A DNA stretch of 64,000 nt from Arthrobacter sp. KBS0703 (GCF_002008315.2 NZ_MVDG02000001.1:3224001-3288000), one strand, 5' to 3'; positions 54,053 to 62,835 are shown, counted from the first letter of the stretch. The notes: generated from the letters alone by a model not told the origin. Made by a program: numbers and translations.

Positions 54053-54122
54053 GCCGTTTCGACGGTTCCCTGCCGGTTCGACGTCGGGCTGCATCTAGGG
54101 CGCAGGGAACCGTCGAAACGGC
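54053..54122. repeat. Long perfect inverted repeat, 20-bp arms
   Basis: GCCGTTTCGACGGTTCCCTG (54053-54072) and its exact reverse complement (54103-54122) flank a 30-bp spacer, in the divergent promoter of the HTH gene and the pseudouridine synthase gene. It could form a cruciform or an RNA hairpin in the synthase leader, 30 bp before its start. Confidence 0.8.
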
Positions 54123-54152
54123 GGGAGGAGGCGCCGGTAGAATGGACCGGTG

Positions 54153-55133
54153 ATGCAATCCCCCCTTCCCGTGCGCGACGGCGTGAACGCCACCCGCCTG
54201 CGGCTGCCGGACGAGGGGCCCTGGACCACCGCAATGGACTACATGATGCACCGCTGGGGGCACATCGACCCGCAGGGCATCGAGGACCGGTTCGACGCCG
54301 GCGAGATCGTGGGCGAGGGCGGCATCCCGCTGGACCGGCGCACCCGGCTCGAGGACCACACCTTCATCTGGTACTACCGCACCCTCCCGCCGGAGACGCG
54401 GCTGCCCGTGGAGCTGAACATCCTGCACCAGGACGATCACATCCTCGTGGTGGACAAGCCACACTTCCTCCCCACCACGCCCGGCGGAACGTACATCCAG
54501 GAATCGGCGCTGGTCCGGCTCCGGAACCAGCTCAACCTCCCTGATCTCATCCCGATGCACCGGCTGGACCGCATGACTGCCGGCATCCTGCTGCTCTCCA
54601 CCAACCCGGAAACCCGCGGCAACTACCAGGTGCTGTTCGAGAAACGCCAGGTGCAGAAGGAATACGAGTGCGTCGCCGCCGCCGAGCCGGCTGCCGGGCA
54701 TCCCGCCGTCGACTTCCCCGTGGTGGTCCGGAACCGGATGACCAAGTCCCGCAGCTACCTGCTCGCCGAGGTGATCGACGGCGAGCCCAATGCGGAGACC
54801 CGCATCGACCTGATCAGGACGTTCGACGCCGGGACTTCCGAAGGCGGCCCGCCAGCCTCGGGTTCTTCCGACGGCGGCCCGCCCGCCTCCGTTTCGCGCG
54901 CGCTGTACCGCCTCGAGCCGCACTCCGGGAAGACGCACCAGCTCCGGGTGCACATGGCCTCGCTGGGCCTGGGCATTTTGCACGACGCGTTTTACCCGGA
55001 CCTGCTGGACAAGGCCCCGGACGACTACACCAAGCCGCTCCAGCTGCTGGCCCGCGGCATCCGATTTGTCGACCCCATCACCAGGAAGCCGGTGGAGTAC
55101 CGCAGCCGGCTTGAGCTGAGCGAAGTCCGCTGA
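54153..55133 (+). CDS. RluA-family pseudouridine synthase
   Basis: This 326-aa protein contains the catalytic motif PMHRLDRMTAGILLLS with the essential Asp, HILVVDKPHFLPTTPGG, and the C-terminal LEPHSGKTHQLRVHMASLG. No S4 domain precedes the catalytic domain. It isomerises uridine to pseudouridine in rRNA or tRNA; the target is unknown. An in-frame repeat spells GGPPAS twice (about residues 232-246). GTG 54150 directly before the ATG is an alternative start. Confidence 0.9.
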   Translation: MQSPLPVRDGVNATRLRLPDEGPWTTAMDYMMHRWGHIDPQGIEDRFDAGEIVGEGGIPLDRRTRLEDHTFIWYYRTLPPETRLPVELNILHQDDHILVVDKPHFLPTTPGGTYIQESALVRLRNQLNLPDLIPMHRLDRMTAGILLLSTNPETRGNYQVLFEKRQVQKEYECVAAAEPAAGHPAVDFPVVVRNRMTKSRSYLLAEVIDGEPNAETRIDLIRTFDAGTSEGGPPASGSSDGGPPASVSRALYRLEPHSGKTHQLRVHMASLGLGILHDAFYPDLLDKAPDDYTKPLQLLARGIRFVDPITRKPVEYRSRLELSEVR

Positions 55134-55158
55134 CAGCGGCAGTTCCGCCCACGCCGGG

Positions 55159-55734
55159 TTAGCTCCGGCCGCCGCCCGCCTCAGCGGGACCAGCTGCGGA
55201 CGGACCAGCACCGCCGCTAAGGACGTCGCGGAAAATCGCCGCCACCTCGGCGCTGAACAGGACGAACTCCACCAGCACCACGCCGGGCTCAATCGAGCGG
55301 CCCGCATACCCGCGGACGGCCTCGAGCGCCACCTGCGCCACCCGGCGGGCATCCCAGCCATAGACGCCGGCACCGACCGCGGGGAAGGCGACAGACCGCG
55401 CGCCGAGGCCCTCGGCAATCCGCAGGCTCTCGGTGAAGCAGGACGCCAGCAGCGCGGGGTTTGTCTGGCCGACGTGACGGTTGGGCCCGACCGTGTGAAT
55501 CACCCAGGTGGCCGGCAGCCGGAATCCCGGAGTGGCCACGGCCGCCCCGACCGCCAGGCCGTTCTGCAGCTCGCCGGAGCGCAGCAGCCGGCATGCCTCG
55601 AGCAGCTCCGCCCCTGCCGCCCGGTGAATGGCGCCGTCCACACCGCCGCCGCCCATGAGTGACGAATTTGCCGCGTTCACGATCGCATCCACGGGCCGCG
55701 CGGTGATGTCACCCTGAACAATCTCGATCCTCAT
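55159..55734 (-). CDS. Macrodomain protein (O-acetyl-ADP-ribose deacetylase type)
   Basis: This 191-aa protein starts MRIEIVQGDITARPVDAIVN. The ADP-ribose-binding loops are NAANSSLMGGGGVDGAIHRAAG and SVAFPAVGAGVYGWD. The pattern matches YmdB/MacroD enzymes that hydrolyse O-acetyl-ADP-ribose or mono-ADP-ribosyl groups. The Ala/Gly/Ser-rich tail after about residue 172 is low complexity. Confidence 0.92.
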   Translation of the reverse strand: MRIEIVQGDITARPVDAIVNAANSSLMGGGGVDGAIHRAAGAELLEACRLLRSGELQNGLAVGAAVATPGFRLPATWVIHTVGPNRHVGQTNPALLASCFTESLRIAEGLGARSVAFPAVGAGVYGWDARRVAQVALEAVRGYAGRSIEPGVVLVEFVLFSAEVAAIFRDVLSGGAGPSAAGPAEAGGGRS

Positions 55735-55812
55735 GCTGCCAGTGTGGCACCGCGGCCCGTCCCGGCGAAGGACTGCGCAGCGTGGGGGCGCCAAGTGCGA
55801 TACGTTGTGCGA

Positions 55813-56442
55813 ATGGACTTCGGCAACGCGGACACCTGGGGAGCCGCGATCTACTTCTGGATCATTCCGGCGGTTCTCGGGGATGCCATTTTTCCGCCCA
55901 TCCCGTCGGAGATGGTCCTGATCACCGGCGGGGCGCTATCCGCGGAGGGCCGGGCCAACCTGTTCCTGATCGGCAGCCTGTCCGCGGCGGCTTCGTGGCT
56001 CGGCGACGTCATAGTGTTCCAGCTGTTCAAACGCCGCCTCAGCCATGTCCTGGACCATTGGCCGTGGGGCCGAAAAGTCCACCGCGGCATCCACGAAGCC
56101 ATCGCCAAGGCTGGACGTTCCTCCACCTACGGCGCCATCATCGGGGCCCGGTTCATTCCCGGCGGCCGGCTTGCCACGTCCGCGGCGGCCGGCATCGCCG
56201 ATGTTTCCACCCGCGGCTTCAGTCTGTGCGCGGGACTGGGCGGGGTGCTCTGGGCGACCTGGCTGGTGGGCCTCGGCTATTTCACCGGCTCCGCGACCCG
56301 CCTGCCGTTCTGGGCGAGCTCACTGATCGGCCTGGGCGTGGGCCTGGTGATCGGGGCCCTGGTGGGCGTGATCGCCACGCGTCGGCGCGGCAGCCGGTCC
56401 CCCGTGGACGAACCGGACGGGCCGGCCGGCCCGCTCCCCTGA
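55813..56442 (+). CDS. DedA-family membrane protein
   Basis: This 209-aa protein has four to five membrane helices and the DedA signatures FPPIPSEMVLITGGAL, GSLSAAASWLGDVIVF and GARFIPGGRLATSAAAGIA. DedA proteins are proton-dependent, and some flip undecaprenyl phosphate or phospholipids. ATG 55813 gives the standard N-terminus. The highly charged C-terminal 25 residues are cytoplasmic. Confidence 0.87.
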   Translation: MDFGNADTWGAAIYFWIIPAVLGDAIFPPIPSEMVLITGGALSAEGRANLFLIGSLSAAASWLGDVIVFQLFKRRLSHVLDHWPWGRKVHRGIHEAIAKAGRSSTYGAIIGARFIPGGRLATSAAAGIADVSTRGFSLCAGLGGVLWATWLVGLGYFTGSATRLPFWASSLIGLGVGLVIGALVGVIATRRRGSRSPVDEPDGPAGPLP

Positions 56443-56467
56443 GCAGGACAACCGGCTCACGGGTCAG

Positions 56468-56773
56468 TCAGACGGGCGCCCAGCGGCCGCGGTTCCGGCG
56501 GAGCACGGAAAGCGAGCCGGTCACCGCAACGCGTTCGACGGCGTCGCGCATCATCGCTGCCGACTCCCGGGCCTGGCTGTTCTCACCGCTGTATTCGGTG
56601 GCTTCCACGAGGAAACGCAGGTTCAGTTGGGGCACGCCGCCCGCCAGTTCCAGCTGGTTGGATTCCACGTGGTGGCGGGTGCCCAGGGCCTCCACGGCGG
56701 CCGCCATCACGGCTTCGGGAGGGTTGCCCGGCTTGAGCCCGGTGATCTTGAGTCTGGTCTGGAACGACGGCAT
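56468..56773 (-). CDS. Small conserved hypothetical protein, 101 aa
   Basis: I do not recognise a family. The protein (MPSFQTRLKITGLKPGNPPE onward) is soluble, alternates strands and helices (VPQLNLRFLVEATEYSGENSQ) and ends NRGRWAPV. Its codon use matches the neighbours. It lies between the DedA gene and the hydrogenase operon, converging with DedA. Confidence 0.6.
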   Translation of the reverse strand: MPSFQTRLKITGLKPGNPPEAVMAAAVEALGTRHHVESNQLELAGGVPQLNLRFLVEATEYSGENSQARESAAMMRDAVERVAVTGSLSVLRRNRGRWAPV

Positions 56774-56989
56774 CCTCCAACCTTAACGTCTGCCAAAACG
56801 TCTGCGCGACCGGGCGGTTGAGGCCCCGGGATCAGGCTTCCAAGGGCCTCAGCTGTCCGTTGGCGGAGGGTGCCTGGAAGGGCGCTGACGGGATGACTTC
56901 GCCTACTCGCGGCAGGACGGGACCGTGTCAGTTTTGGATGGTTGCGCTTTATCCGGGGCGAGCCTATCTTGGCAGGAAGGAGTGCCGCC

Positions 56990-57319
56990 ATGCATGAACT
57001 TTCCATCACGCAGGGCCTTGTGGACGCCGTTCTGGACCGTACAGGCGAACGGACGGTGACCGCGGTCAACCTGCGCGTCGGCACCCTCTCCGGCGTACTC
57101 CCGGATGCCATGCGGTTTTGTTTCGACGTGGTCTCTGCGGGAACCCCCCTGGCGGGCGCGCGGCTGTGGATCGACGAGCCCCGAGGGCTGGCCCGGTGCC
57201 GCACTTGCCAAGGCGAATTCGAGTTGCCAGACCTGATCCTGCTTTGCCCCTGCGGAAGTGCGGACGTCGAAATTCTCCACGGCCGCGAACTCATGCTGAT
57301 GTCGGTGGAGGTGGCGTAG
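56990..57319 (+). CDS. hypA: Hydrogenase nickel-insertion protein HypA
   Basis: This 109-aa protein begins MHELSI, whose His2 binds nickel. The zinc domain has CRTCQGEF and LCPCGSAD, two CxxC-like pairs. AGGAAGGAG lies 8 bp before the ATG. A possible promoter (TTGCGC 56942-56947, 17 bp, TATCTT 56965-56970) sits immediately upstream. It hands Ni to the large subunit together with HypB. It is the first gene of the hydrogenase operon. Confidence 0.94.
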   Translation: MHELSITQGLVDAVLDRTGERTVTAVNLRVGTLSGVLPDAMRFCFDVVSAGTPLAGARLWIDEPRGLARCRTCQGEFELPDLILLCPCGSADVEILHGRELMLMSVEVA

Positions 57320-57322
57320 AAG

Positions 57323-58237
57323 ATGTGTACAACGTGCGGCTGCGGCGACGAAGCGAACACCCGGGTCTCAAGCCTCGAGGGAACAGGGCACACACCGGAG
57401 CATGAGCAGCTGCGCCTCCACGTCAATGACCCCGGCCACCCGCACCCGCACCCGCACGATCACGAGCACAGCCACCCGCATGATCACGATCACGGTCCGG
57501 ATCACGGTCCGGGTCATCACCACCCGTCCCCGAACACGGAAACCATCTCGCTGGAACAGAATCTGCTGGCCAAGAACGACCTGCTGGCGGCAAGGAACCG
57601 TGGCTGGCTGGAAGGCCGTGGCATCCGGGCCTTCAACGTGATGAGTTCGCCCGGCGCCGGCAAGACCACCCTCCTGGTCCGCACGTTGGCGGATCTGGGC
57701 GAGAGCCTCCGCGCCGGCGTCATAGAGGGGGACCAGGAGACGTCCCTGGACGCGGACCGCATCCGCGCGGTGGGCCGGCCGGTCATCCAGATCAACACCG
57801 GCGCCGGCTGCCATCTCGACGCCGACATGCTCCGGCGCGGGCTCGACGCCCTGGACCCCGGGCCGGGCTCCACAGTCTTCATTGAAAACGTGGGCAACCT
57901 GGTCTGCCCCGCATTGTTTGACCTTGGCGAGACAGCCAAGGTGGTAATCGTCTCCGTGACGGAAGGTGATGACAAACCGCAGAAATACCCGCACATGTTC
58001 ATGGCAGCCGACCTGGTGATCATCAACAAGTCGGATCTGCTCCCGTATGTCGATTTCGACGTCGACGCGTGCCTGCGCCGCATCCGGCAGGTCAACCCGC
58101 GGGCCGAATTCCTGACAGTTTCGGCCGCTACAGGCGAAGGTCTCCGCGCCTGGTATGACTGGCTCGGCGGCACCACATCCCGGTCAGGCATTTCCCGGTC
58201 AGACTCCTTGACTGATTCGCTGACAGACGCTCACTGA
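57323..58237 (+). CDS. hypB: Hydrogenase nickel-incorporation GTPase HypB
   Basis: This 304-aa protein starts 3 bp after hypA. The N-terminal MCTTCGCG is the high-affinity Ni motif, and a His/Asp-rich stretch at residues 39-67 stores nickel. The GTPase has Walker A SSPGAGKTTLLV (about 108-119), EGDQETSLDADRI (switch/metal), ENVGNLVCP and NKSDLLPY (NKxD). It delivers Ni to hydrogenase with HypA. Confidence 0.95.
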   Translation: MCTTCGCGDEANTRVSSLEGTGHTPEHEQLRLHVNDPGHPHPHPHDHEHSHPHDHDHGPDHGPGHHHPSPNTETISLEQNLLAKNDLLAARNRGWLEGRGIRAFNVMSSPGAGKTTLLVRTLADLGESLRAGVIEGDQETSLDADRIRAVGRPVIQINTGAGCHLDADMLRRGLDALDPGPGSTVFIENVGNLVCPALFDLGETAKVVIVSVTEGDDKPQKYPHMFMAADLVIINKSDLLPYVDFDVDACLRRIRQVNPRAEFLTVSAATGEGLRAWYDWLGGTTSRSGISRSDSLTDSLTDAH

Positions 58238-58268
58238 GCCCCTCCCGGGGCCACCGAAAGAGGCACCG

Positions 58269-59327
58269 ATGCCTACTGAAACATCCCTCAAGGCCGAAGA
58301 AGCCCTCATCCACGTGCTGTGGATCAACGCCGGACTCAGTTGCGACGGCGATTCGGTCGCCCTGACGGCCGCCACACAGCCCAGCGTCGAGGAGATAGCC
58401 CTCGGTGCACTGCCCGGCTTGCCCCGGATTGCCATGCACTGGCCCCTGATCGATTTCGAGTGCGGGCCCCAGGAAGGGGCCGATGACTTCCTCGAGTGGT
58501 TCCGCAAGGCGGACCGCGGGGAGCTGGAGCCGTTTGTCCTCGTGGTCGAGGGCTCCATTCCGAACGAAAAACTTCACGAGCCGGGCGGATACTGGTGCGG
58601 GTTCGGCAACGACCTCGAGACCGGCCAGCCCATCACTACGAGCGAATGGCTGGACCGCCTGGCGCCGAAAGCCACGGCGATCATCGCCGCCGGCACCTGC
58701 GCAACGTACGGCGGCATCCACGCCATGGCGGGAAACCCCACCGGGGCGATGGGAGTTCCGGACTACCTCGGGTACGGCTGGAAGTCCAAGGCGGGCATCC
58801 CCATTGTGTGCGTCCCCGGCTGCCCCATCCAGCCGGACAACCTCTCCGAGACCATGACCTACCTGCTTTACCAGGCCACCGGCCAGGCCCCGATGATCCC
58901 GCTGGACGACAACCTGCGGCCCACCTGGCTGTTCGGCAAGACCGTCCATGAAGGCTGCGACCGGGCGGGCTACTACGAGCAGGGCGATTTCGCCACGGAG
59001 TACGGCTCCCCCAAGTGCATCGTCAAGCTCGGCTGCTGGGGCCCTGTGGTCAAGTGCAACGTGCCCAAGCGCGGCTGGATGAACGGCATTGGCGGCTGCC
59101 CGAACGTCGGCGGGATCTGCATCGGCTGCACCATGCCGGGCTTCCCGGACAAGTTCATGCCGTTCATGGACGAGCCGCCCGGCGGCAAGCTTTCCACCAG
59201 CACCATCCGCCCCTACGGATCTGCCATCAGGGCCCTCCGGGGCATCACCACCCACACCCTGGACCAGGAGCCCAAGTGGCGCCGGCCCGGGCGCGAGCTC
59301 CTCACCGGCGCCCAGCGCACCTGGTAA
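58269..59327 (+). CDS. hhyS: Group 1h [NiFe] hydrogenase small subunit
   Basis: This 352-aa protein carries the Fe-S relay. There is no Tat signal peptide; it starts VLWINAGLSCDGDSVALTAA, where C25-D26 fits the Cys/Asp-type proximal cluster known for this group. Further ligands lie in AGTCATYGG, VCVPGCPIQPDNLSE, EGCDRAGYYE, CIVKLGCWGPVVKCN and GGCPNVGGICIGCTMPGFP. Members oxidise atmospheric H2 at sub-ppm levels and feed electrons to the respiratory chain, allowing survival without carbon. GAAAGAGG precedes the ATG. Confidence 0.95.
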   Translation: MPTETSLKAEEALIHVLWINAGLSCDGDSVALTAATQPSVEEIALGALPGLPRIAMHWPLIDFECGPQEGADDFLEWFRKADRGELEPFVLVVEGSIPNEKLHEPGGYWCGFGNDLETGQPITTSEWLDRLAPKATAIIAAGTCATYGGIHAMAGNPTGAMGVPDYLGYGWKSKAGIPIVCVPGCPIQPDNLSETMTYLLYQATGQAPMIPLDDNLRPTWLFGKTVHEGCDRAGYYEQGDFATEYGSPKCIVKLGCWGPVVKCNVPKRGWMNGIGGCPNVGGICIGCTMPGFPDKFMPFMDEPPGGKLSTSTIRPYGSAIRALRGITTHTLDQEPKWRRPGRELLTGAQRTW

Positions 59328-59334
59328 CCACCCC

Positions 59335-59366
59335 ACTTCCAGACAGGCGAACTTCCAGACAGGCGA
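59335..59366 (+). repeat. 16-bp perfect tandem duplication just upstream of hhyL
   Basis: ACTTCCAGACAGGCGA occurs twice back to back (59335-59350, 59351-59366) in the 45-bp gap between hhyS and hhyL. The second copy places AGGCGA about 6 bp before the hhyL ATG, at the Shine-Dalgarno position. It may be a recent slippage event affecting translation. Confidence 0.85.
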
Positions 59367-59372
59367 AGCACA

Positions 59373-61166
59373 ATGACCTCCACGATTCCAATGAATTCCG
59401 GGAGCGGAACGGGCAACAACAACCTGGTGGAGATGAACTGGGACCCCATCACGAGGATCGTCGGCAGCCTCGGCATCTACACCAAGATCGATTTCGAGAA
59501 CAACCAGGTGGTGGAGTGCAAGAGCACCTCCTCGATCTTCCGCGGCTATTCCATCTTCATGAAAGGCAAGGACCCGCGGGACGCCCACTTCATCACCAGC
59601 CGCATCTGCGGAATCTGCGGAGACAACCACGCCACGTGTTCCTGCTACACGCAGAACATGGCCTACGGAGTGAAGCCGCCGAACCTGGGCGAATGGATTG
59701 TGAACCTCGGCGAAGCGGCCGAGTACATGTTCGACCACAACATCTTCCAGGAAAACCTCGTCGGCGTGGACTACTGCGAAAAGATGGTGTCGGAGACCAA
59801 CCCCGGCGTCCTGGCGAAGGCGGAAAACACCCGGGCTCCCCGTGAAGGCGAGCACGGCTACCGGACCATCGCGGACATCATGCGGTCGCTGAACCCGTTC
59901 ACCGGGGAGTTCTACCGGGAGGCACTCCAGGTCAGCCGGGCCACACGCGAGATGTTCTGCCTGATGGAGGGCCGCCACGTGCACCCGTCCACGCTGTACC
60001 CGGGCGGCGTGGGCACGGTTGCCACCATCCAGCTGATGACCGACTACATCACCCGCCTCATGCGGTACGTCGAGTTCATGAAGAAGGTCGTTCCCATGCA
60101 CGACGACCTGTTCGACTTCTTCTACGAAGCCCTGCCGGGCTACGAACAGGTGGGCCTGCGCCGCACGCTGCTGGGGTGCTGGGGCTCGCTCCAGGACCCG
60201 GACTACTGCAACTTCGAGTACAAGGACATGACCGAGTGGGGCCGGAAGATGTTCGTCACGCCAGGCGTCGTGGTGGACGGGAAACTCGTCACCACTGATC
60301 TGGTGCGGATCAACCTGGGCATCCGGATCATGCTCGGTTCGTCGTACTACGAGGACTGGGAAGACCAGGAAATGTTCGTCACCCATGATCCGCTGGGCAA
60401 CCCCGTGGACCGCCGCCACCCCTGGAACCAGCACACGAACCCCAGGCCGCAGAAGCGGGACCTTTCGGAGAAGTACAGCTGGGTCATGTCCCCGCGCTGG
60501 TTCGACGGCCAGGACAACCTGGCGCTGGACACCGGCGGCGGCCCGCTGGCCCGGCTCTGGGCCACGGCGCTCGCCGGCCTCGTGGACATCGGCTACATCA
60601 AGGCCACCGGCAGGAGCGTCCAGATCAACCTGCCCAAGACGGCGCTGAAGGGGCCGGTGTCCTTCGAATGGAACATCCCGCAGTGGAGCAACACCCTGGA
60701 ACGCAACCGGGCCCGCACGTACTTCCAGGCCTACGCGGCCGCGGCTGCGCTGCACTTCGCGGAAAAGGCACTGGAGGAAATCCGTGCCGGCCGCACCAAG
60801 ACCTGGGAAACCTTTGAGGTCCCCGATGAGGCGATCGGCTGCGGCTTCACGGAAGCCGTTCGCGGCGTCCTCTCCCACCACATGGTGATCCGCGACGGCA
60901 AGATCGCCAACTACCACCCCTATCCGCCGACCCCCTGGAACGCGAGCCCCACGGATTCATCCGGCACCGCCGGACCGTACGAGGACGCCGTGCAGGGGCA
61001 GCCAATCTTCGAGGAGAATGACCGCGAGCACTTCAAGGGCATCGACATCATGCGCACCGTCCGCAGCTTTGACCCCTGCCTCCCCTGCGGTGTCCACATG
61101 TATCTAGGCAACGGCCAGACGCTGGAGAAGCTGCACTCCCCCACCCAGACGCTCACCGGCGAGTAA
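59373..61166 (+). CDS. hhyL: Group 1h [NiFe] hydrogenase large subunit
   Basis: This 597-aa protein binds the NiFe(CN)2CO centre. The L1 signature is RICGICGDNHATCSCYTQNM, with C79 and C82, and L2 is FDPCLPCGVHMY, with C569 and C572. GICGDNHATCS is characteristic of the high-affinity actinobacterial group. Twenty-two residues follow His575, the predicted cleavage site for a maturation endopeptidase, so the gene encodes an unprocessed precursor. It forms the catalytic heterodimer with the upstream gene product. Confidence 0.96.
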   Translation: MTSTIPMNSGSGTGNNNLVEMNWDPITRIVGSLGIYTKIDFENNQVVECKSTSSIFRGYSIFMKGKDPRDAHFITSRICGICGDNHATCSCYTQNMAYGVKPPNLGEWIVNLGEAAEYMFDHNIFQENLVGVDYCEKMVSETNPGVLAKAENTRAPREGEHGYRTIADIMRSLNPFTGEFYREALQVSRATREMFCLMEGRHVHPSTLYPGGVGTVATIQLMTDYITRLMRYVEFMKKVVPMHDDLFDFFYEALPGYEQVGLRRTLLGCWGSLQDPDYCNFEYKDMTEWGRKMFVTPGVVVDGKLVTTDLVRINLGIRIMLGSSYYEDWEDQEMFVTHDPLGNPVDRRHPWNQHTNPRPQKRDLSEKYSWVMSPRWFDGQDNLALDTGGGPLARLWATALAGLVDIGYIKATGRSVQINLPKTALKGPVSFEWNIPQWSNTLERNRARTYFQAYAAAAALHFAEKALEEIRAGRTKTWETFEVPDEAIGCGFTEAVRGVLSHHMVIRDGKIANYHPYPPTPWNASPTDSSGTAGPYEDAVQGQPIFEENDREHFKGIDIMRTVRSFDPCLPCGVHMYLGNGQTLEKLHSPTQTLTGE

Positions 61167-61172
61167 CAGGCA

Positions 61173-62155
61173 ATGGCAGGCGGTGACCGGCCGCTGCAGA
61201 CCGGCGACCGGATCGGCACTCTCCTCGACGCCCTCGGGGCCGGCGGGGCGGTGGCCCGCGGCCGGGCCGAGGACCTAGTCCGGCAGGTGACCGACCTCTA
61301 CGGGGCCGGCCTGCAGCGGATCCTGGAAATCCTCGACGACCAAGGCAAGCTCGACGACGCGACGCTGGCGGCGCTGACCGCCGACGACCTCGTGTCCGGC
61401 CTGCTGGTGGTCCATGGCCTGCACCCGCTATCCGTGGAGGCGCGCGTCGCCGGGGCCCTGGACAGCGTCCGGCCCTACCTGGGATCGCACGGCGGCAACG
61501 TCGACCTGCTGGGCATCAGCGCGGAGGGCGTGGTCCGGCTGAGGCTGCTCGGCACGTGCCAGGGCCTGTCTCTTATACACATCTAGATGTGTATAAGAGA
61601 CAGGCGATTGAATCCGCGGCACCGGAGGTGACCGCGATTGAAGTGGTCGAAGAGGAAAAGCCGGCCGCCACTCCGGCACTAATTCCGGTGGACGCACTGC
61701 TGGTCCGGGTCAACCGCCCGGCGGAGGGCGCGCCCGCGGACGCCTGGCATGAAATGAACGGCGGTACGTGGGAGGCGGTGCCGGAGATCGCCGGGCTCGA
61801 GCCCGGCGACGTGGCCGGCTTCCTGATCGCCGGCTACGCGGTGCTCGCATGCCGGACCGGGCAGGACGTCTACGCCTACAGGGACTATTGCCCGCGCTGC
61901 ACCGGCTCCATGGCGGGCGCCACGCTGCAGCGGGCCCTCGCGGCGCCGACGGGCGGCGGCCTGCTGCGCTGCCCCACCTGCCGCGGACACTTCGACGTAC
62001 GGCAGGCGGGTTCCTGCCTTGAAGACAGGAGCCTGCACCTGGATCCGCTGCCCCTCCTGGTCCGCGGCGGCGTCATGTCCGTGGCCGTGCCCTTGCCGCA
62101 GGAGAAGGCGGCTGACGTGAACGGGGTGGATGCCATGAACAGGGCGCTGACATGA
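61173..62155 (+). CDS. HhyE-like Fe-S protein: NifU domain plus four-Cys Rieske-like domain (interrupted by adapter)
   Basis: The N-terminal half has a helical segment and a NifU C-domain (VRPYLGSHGGNVDLLGIS, VVRLRLLGTCQG). An adapter at 61566-61603 then replaces what should be the second half of the CxxC motif; the frame resumes at AIESAAPEVTAIEVVEEEKP. The C-terminal half resembles a Rieske domain (DVAGFLIAGYAVLACRTGQDVYAYRDY). Its metal ligands read CPRCTGS and CPTCRGHFDV, four Cys instead of two Cys and two His. It is a probable electron relay between hydrogenase and the quinone pool, as proposed for HhyE/HucE proteins of mycobacteria. About 13 residues are missing. Confidence 0.82.
61566..61603. 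other. Mate-pair junction adapter (assembly artefact) in the HhyE-like gene
   Basis: The same 38-bp palindrome. Left and right coding frames would join cleanly if it were replaced by a multiple of three bases; the family comparison suggests about 40 lost bases including one cluster Cys. Confidence 0.97.
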
Positions 62156-62835
62156 ACACAGCCCCCGGGGCCGGCGGCCTGCCCGTGGCATTGCTCCGCA
62201 GGATCGCCACCAGCCGGCCGGCGCCCGTGGCCGGCGAGCGCTGCGAGATGTGCGGCGAACCCATCGCAGAGCAGCACCAGCACGTGGTGGACCTGGAGAG
62301 CCACGCCATGATGTGCACGTGCCGACCCTGCTACCTCCTCTTCACCGACAGCGCCGCCCACCTCCGGTACCGTGCTGTGCCGGACAGGTACGTCTCCTTT
62401 CCGGACTTTGAACTTGGCCCGGGCCAGTGGGATGAGCTGGAGATTCCGGTCGGCCTGGCCTTCTTCTTCCGCAGTTCCAAGCTTGACCGGACAGTCGCGT
62501 TCTACCCCGGCCCCGCCGGCGCGACGGAATCCGAGCTGCCCCTGGAGGCCTGGGGCGCCGTGCTGGCCCGCAATCCCTCCCTGGGAATGGCAGCCCCGGA
62601 CACCGAGGCGCTGCTGATCCGAGGCCCGGGGCCGGACAGGCCCCAGGCCGATTGCCACCTCGTCCCCGTGGACGCCTGCTACGAACTCGTGGGGCAGCTG
62701 CGCCGCCGCTGGCGCGGGTTCGACGGCGGGCAGGAGGCCCGCGAGCAGCTCGCCGCGTTCTTCGACCGCGTCAGCAGCCGCAGCAAGCCGGCGCCCGGGA
62801 CCAACCGCGGTTTCCTGGCGGGGGGCCCGCCGTGA
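62152..62835 (+). CDS. DUF5947-family hydrogenase-cluster protein
   Basis: This 227-aa protein overlaps the upstream stop (ATGA). It has a CxxC pair CEMCGEPI followed by a further CTCRPCYLLF, a likely zinc or Fe-S knuckle. PDRYVSFPDFELGPGQWDELEIPVG and the rest match DUF5947, which I know from group 1h hydrogenase operons. It is presumably an assembly or electron-transfer accessory. Biochemical function is not established. Confidence 0.8.
   Translation: MNTAPGAGGLPVALLRRIATSRPAPVAGERCEMCGEPIAEQHQHVVDLESHAMMCTCRPCYLLFTDSAAHLRYRAVPDRYVSFPDFELGPGQWDELEIPVGLAFFFRSSKLDRTVAFYPGPAGATESELPLEAWGAVLARNPSLGMAAPDTEALLIRGPGPDRPQADCHLVPVDACYELVGQLRRRWRGFDGGQEAREQLAAFFDRVSSRSKPAPGTNRGFLAGGPP

Noticed and set aside
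58128-60917. 929-codon open frame antisense to the hydrogenase genes
   Set aside because: It overlaps hhyS and hhyL fully, has no domain signature, and long antisense frames are expected in GC-rich coding DNA.
4885-61603. Tn5 or another insertion sequence with 19-bp terminal repeats
   Set aside because: The two mosaic ends abut with no transposase or cargo, all six copies are identical, and one flank proves a 3.9-kb mate-pair junction. These are library adapters.
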